A stretch of DNA of 8,572 nt from contig JBBQPM010000247.1 in assembly GCA_038217425.1 (NCBI GenBank), positions 1 to 8,572 of the forward strand, written 5' to 3'. This document shows, piece after piece, positions 6,046 through 8,572 of the stretch. Numbering within the stretch: position 1 is the stretch's first letter; each line of letters starts with the position of its first letter. Source of the stretch: JAIEPT01 sp038217425. GTDB lineage: Bacteria > Planctomycetota > Planctomycetia > Gemmatales > Gemmataceae. A model generated the notes under the pieces. The model ran no database searches, was not told where the DNA came from, and was given only the letters and a program-made list of their open reading frames with translations. The translations under genes and the position numbers were made by a program.

Positions 6046-7248
6046 ATGCGTTTCGCACTGGTCGGAGATCATGCCGACGGGCTCGCCGTCATCCGGGCGC
6101 TGACCGCGACAGGTAATCACCAACTCGTCCTGTACGGCGGGCCCATCCTCGGAGCCGAGTACCTCAAACGCTTCGGCCTGGAACCCCTGCGCAAGCACGA
6201 TCTCGAAGAGATCCTCGCCATCCCCGACATCGACGCCCTGGTCATCGCCAGCCCTCCCGCGGTTCGGGGCGTCCATCTGCGCCGGGCGCTGCAGTCGGAA
6301 CACCACGTCCTCTGCGTCCATCCTTGCGCTCCCAGCGCCGACCTCGCCTATGAAATGGCCCTGATCCAGGGGGACACGCGCCGTTTGCTCATGCCGATCT
6401 TGCCCCTCCTCGTACATCCCGCCTGGCAGAAATTGCGCGAGATCACGGCCCGTAGCGGCGCGGCGCGTATTCTGGAATTCACCTGGATTGGCGAGGGGGA
6501 CTTGTTCCTCCCCGCCGACGAACCCGAGCCCCGCCCCGAACTCCCCGGCTGGGAACTTTGGCGGCTGCTGGCCGGCGAGATCGTCGAGATCTTCGCCCAG
6601 ACGCCGGCCGAGGACGTCCTCCCCGACGACGCCCTCGCCGTCAGCGGCCGATTCGCCTCCGGCACGCTGCTGCACGGGACGTTCCTGCCCCGACATCATC
6701 AGACGTCGCTGCGCATCCGCATGGTTTTCGCCCAAGAAACCTGGGAAATGGAGTTCCCCGACGGTTGGCCCGGCCCCGCGCGCCTCCGCGGCCCCGTTGA
6801 AACGCTCGAATATCCGACGTTCGATCCCTGGCCCGGCGTCGCCCAGATGTGGGACTCAGCGCTGGCAGCGCTCCCGGTCCCCAAACCCGGGCAACTCCCC
6901 GCGCAATCGACGAGCGCGTGCCTGACCAGCCCGACGCCGCGGCTGACCTGGCTCGACGAAATCCGCGGCCTGGAACTCGACGACAACGTACGCCGCAGCC
7001 TGCGCTACCGTCGGGCGTATCTTCTGGATTTGCAAGAGGCGAGCGAAGAAGCGTCGTTCAAGGGGACGATGACGCTGGTCGGCTGCAGCCTGATCTGGAT
7101 CATGCTGCTCTGGCTGATCCTGGCGGTGTGGTTGCCGTGGATGGCCTGGCTAATCCTGCCGACGCTCGCGATCTTCCTGGGGCTGCAATTCCTGGGCTAC
7201 GCGGTGCCTGCAAAGGGCAAAAGCGAAGATGAATCCAAGGAGAAATGA
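6046..7248 (+). CDS. Gfo/Idh/MocA-like protein with degenerate active site and C-terminal membrane hairpin
   Basis: The N-terminal 120 residues form a Rossmann-type domain of the Gfo/Idh/MocA oxidoreductase family: RFALVGDHADG at 2-12, then IDALVIASPPAVR and HVLCVHP at 87-93. Active relatives have GxGxxG and the catalytic Glu-Lys-Pro; here they read G7-D-H9-A-D-G12 and V91-H92-P93, so one nucleotide-binding glycine and the catalytic lysine are missing. The family's later catalytic His also seems absent (LLAGEIVEIF at 174-183). The central part (about 140-280) fits a diverged substrate domain. Two hydrophobic helices at about 341-363 and 366-388 then form a membrane hairpin before a charged tail, unusual for this soluble family. 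The 400-residue length suits the fold plus anchor. ATG at 6046 is chosen over TTG at 6040 because GAGG sits seven bases before it. It may be a membrane-attached non-catalytic or sugar-binding homologue; function unknown. Confidence 0.8.
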   Translation: MRFALVGDHADGLAVIRALTATGNHQLVLYGGPILGAEYLKRFGLEPLRKHDLEEILAIPDIDALVIASPPAVRGVHLRRALQSEHHVLCVHPCAPSADLAYEMALIQGDTRRLLMPILPLLVHPAWQKLREITARSGAARILEFTWIGEGDLFLPADEPEPRPELPGWELWRLLAGEIVEIFAQTPAEDVLPDDALAVSGRFASGTLLHGTFLPRHHQTSLRIRMVFAQETWEMEFPDGWPGPARLRGPVETLEYPTFDPWPGVAQMWDSALAALPVPKPGQLPAQSTSACLTSPTPRLTWLDEIRGLELDDNVRRSLRYRRAYLLDLQEASEEASFKGTMTLVGCSLIWIMLLWLILAVWLPWMAWLILPTLAIFLGLQFLGYAVPAKGKSEDESKEK

Positions 7249-7262
7249 GACGGCGACTCGAC

Positions 7263-7301
7263 GAGACGATTTCGCGTTCGGGTCGAACGCGAAATCGCCT
7301 C
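7263..7301. terminator. Strong hairpin between convergent genes, probable bidirectional terminator
   Basis: CGATTTCGCGTTCG (7267-7280) and CGAACGCGAAATCG (7284-7297) form a perfect 14-bp stem with the 3-base loop GGT. After an A-C mismatch, three more pairs (GAG 7263-7265 with CTC 7299-7301) extend it. It fills most of the 63-bp gap between the stop codons at 7248 and 7312 of two convergent genes, the expected place for a shared terminator. There is no T-tract on either side, so termination is inferred from position and stem strength. Confidence 0.6.
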
Positions 7302-7311
7302 ATCGGATTGC

Positions 7312-8340
7312 CTACTTCCAGCGCACGACCGCGCACAGGTACTCGTCCTTCTTCTTGAGCAACCCTTCATACGTGGCGCCGAGCTGTTCCGGCGTGATGC
7401 GGTGCGTGATGAGCCCGGCGAGGTTGATGCGGTTCTTGGCGAGCCCGGCCAGGAGCCATTTTTGCGCCTTGTGGATGTCCCAGTTGCCCGCCAGGCGGGT
7501 GTGCGCGGGTTCGAAGAGCATGTTGCCGTGGGCGCCGCAGACGTCGATGTAACGGCGATGCAGGTCGTCGTAAAAGTTGACGTCGGTCGCTTTACCGCGC
7601 GGACTGCCGACCACGACAACCTGACCGGCGTCGGCGGCGAGGGACATCGCCAGCGGAATGGCGTCGGGAACGCCGGTGGCGTCGCCCACGATCTCGGCGC
7701 CCTTGTCGCCCAGGAAGTCGCGGTACTTCGTGCGGAAATCGGGAGAGTTGGGATCGAGCACGAGGTCGGCGCCGGCGGCGAGCGCGGCGTTTCTGCGCAT
7801 CTCGACGGAATCGATGCCGATCACCGGGTTGCATCCCGCTGCCATCGCGCACCGCAAAACTCCCTGGCCGATCATACCTAATCCCAAGACCGCATACGAA
7901 CGGCCGAGCGTAAGGCCCGCGCGGATCGAGGCGCCCATGCCGTAGCGCAGGATGCACGCCAGCGCTGCCTTTTCGAAGTCGAGGTCCGCGGGCAGCTTCC
8001 ACCATCGGCCGCGTTCGTGGCCGACGGTCAAGAGTTCGTGCGAGGCGTGGTTGCCGGGATAGCTGACGCGGTCGCCCGGTTGCCACCCGGCGATATTCTT
8101 GCCGACGGCGACGACGGTGCCGGCGGCGCTGTAGCCGGAGCGGAAAGGGAACTTCCAGTCGGGCATGTTGGGGTCTTTGAGCCATTGATGGCCGCCGGTG
8201 TAGACGGCGAGTTCGGTGCCGGGGCTGACGCCGCTGACCTCGGCGGCGACGAGGATTTGATTGTCGGCGGGATCGGGCATTTCGACCTCGCGGACCTCAA
8301 CCTTGAAGGGCTCCACGATCACCGCTTGCCGTGCTTTCAT
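7312..8340 (-). CDS. MDR-family (zinc-type alcohol dehydrogenase-like) oxidoreductase lacking zinc ligands
   Basis: The 342-residue product has the two-domain layout of medium-chain dehydrogenases. A GroES-like N-terminal domain (about 1-125) includes EVSGVSPGTEL at 34-44 and GDRV at 89-92. A Rossmann domain follows with the NAD(P)-binding motif G153-L-G155-M-I-G158 within AVLGLGMIGQG, and then VVVVGSPRG at 241-249. Classical members bind catalytic zinc through Cys (in GVCGTDL) and through the His and Glu of GHE. Here the first region reads S36-G-V-S39-PGTEL and the second FRSGYSAAG (66-74), and the four-cysteine structural zinc loop is absent. It therefore probably works without zinc, like the BchC-like and sorbitol-dehydrogenase-like branch of the superfamily. 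The substrate cannot be named. The start is supported by AAAGG six bases before the ATG. The gene is transcribed alone, divergent from the gene at 8518 and convergent with the Gfo/Idh/MocA-like gene. Confidence 0.9.
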   Translation of the reverse strand: MKARQAVIVEPFKVEVREVEMPDPADNQILVAAEVSGVSPGTELAVYTGGHQWLKDPNMPDWKFPFRSGYSAAGTVVAVGKNIAGWQPGDRVSYPGNHASHELLTVGHERGRWWKLPADLDFEKAALACILRYGMGASIRAGLTLGRSYAVLGLGMIGQGVLRCAMAAGCNPVIGIDSVEMRRNAALAAGADLVLDPNSPDFRTKYRDFLGDKGAEIVGDATGVPDAIPLAMSLAADAGQVVVVGSPRGKATDVNFYDDLHRRYIDVCGAHGNMLFEPAHTRLAGNWDIHKAQKWLLAGLAKNRINLAGLITHRITPEQLGATYEGLLKKKDEYLCAVVRWK

Positions 8341-8377
8341 GATCTACCTTTCGCTCGCAAAACCTGGGAAAAGGAAC

Positions 8378-8383
8378 ATTGTA
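8378..8383 (-). promoter_or_regulatory. Possible -10 box for the MDR dehydrogenase gene
   Basis: On the minus strand the hexamer is TACAAT, one base from the TATAAT consensus, 37 bases before the ATG at 8340. No convincing -35 hexamer lies 16-18 bases further upstream, where a GC-rich sequence that can form a short hairpin is found instead. Confidence 0.35.
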
Positions 8384-8517
8384 TGAAGGCCGCGGATTAG
8401 ACGCCGTTTCGAAGCGGCGCGGGCAACTCGCAGGGCGCGCCAATTCTTTCTGGCACAAAATACGGCGATGAGTTAAAAGAGGGGGGTAATCCATATTAAC
8501 CAAGGAAGGTTCCTCCC

Positions 8518-8572
8518 ATGGCTTTTGCATTGATCGCGGCGGAAACGGCTTTTCAGCAGATCGTTTTGGAGC
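8518..8572 (+). CDS. Start of a gene of unknown function, cut by the right window edge
   Basis: An ATG at 8518 opens a frame that is still open at the last base and encodes 18 complete codons, MAFALIAAETAFQQIVLE. A strong purine-rich ribosome-binding sequence, AAGGAAGG, ends eight bases before the ATG. A more AT-rich stretch (about 8450-8500) upstream suits a promoter region. The residues seen are too few to assign a family. The gene would be divergent from the MDR dehydrogenase, sharing the 177-bp gap 8341-8517. Confidence 0.6.
   Translation, partial: MAFALIAAETAFQQIVLE

Noticed and set aside
5995..6735. Minus-strand open frame of 246 codons opposite the Gfo/Idh/MocA-like gene
   Set aside because: The plus-strand gene has family motifs and a ribosome-binding site; the opposite frame has neither.
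7402..7881. Plus-strand open frame of 159 codons opposite the MDR dehydrogenase
   Set aside because: Antisense to a gene with a clear NAD(P)-binding domain, with no supporting signals of its own.
8402..8419. Short hairpin (CGCCG with CGGCG) upstream of the MDR gene
   Set aside because: Only five strong pairs in GC-rich sequence, so it is easily due to chance.
8449..8466. Sigma-54-type promoter suggested by TGGCAC upstream of the gene at 8518
   Set aside because: The -12 element TTGC is absent, and the GG-to-GC spacing is one base too long.
1..8572. CRISPR array, tRNA or rRNA genes, or an insertion sequence transposase
   Set aside because: No regularly spaced direct repeats, no cloverleaf or rRNA-like sequence, and no transposase-like frame were seen.

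Overview
The window is GC-rich bacterial DNA with five complete, apparently functional protein genes, one further gene cut by the right edge, and one gene remnant. High GC at third codon positions produces many long antisense open frames that are not genes. The mix of genes (a very large FtsX/MacB-type permease, a TPR lipoprotein, a Gfo/Idh/MocA-like protein, a zinc-less MDR dehydrogenase, and small coiled-coil proteins of unknown function) and the loose layout, mostly single genes in divergent or convergent pairs rather than operons, suggest a Planctomycetota-like organism. That assignment is inference; no marker gene is present.

Layout. Positions 1-60 are a poly-G, low-complexity edge that looks like an assembly or read artefact. 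An AT-rich inverted repeat (68-143) follows the permease stop. The permease (146-3676, minus) is divergent from a five-TPR lipoprotein (3769-4416, plus), sharing a 92-bp upstream region. After a terminator-like structure comes a membrane-anchored coiled-coil protein (4551-5075, plus). The 318-bp gap 5076-5393 holds two things: an in-frame remnant of a MazE-type antitoxin (about 5084-5290, no start, no toxin partner) and a large palindrome with 36-bp arms (5289-5379). A small cytosolic coiled-coil protein (5394-5888, minus) is divergent from an unusual Gfo/Idh/MocA-like protein with a C-terminal membrane hairpin (6046-7248, plus). That gene converges on an MDR dehydrogenase (7312-8340, minus), with a perfect 14-bp-stem hairpin between them. 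A new plus-strand gene starts at 8518 and runs off the window.

How they work together. No multi-gene pathway can be demonstrated. The permease and the lipoprotein may both act at the cell envelope, but the ATPase expected for the permease is not in the window. The Gfo/Idh/MocA-like protein and the MDR dehydrogenase both derive from NAD(P)-binding oxidoreductase families and are neighbours, but they are convergent and so not co-transcribed.

I do not see a convincing new multi-gene defence or mobile system. The observations most worth following are the antitoxin remnant, the long palindrome beside it, and the membrane-anchored Gfo/Idh/MocA homologue that has lost its catalytic signature residues.
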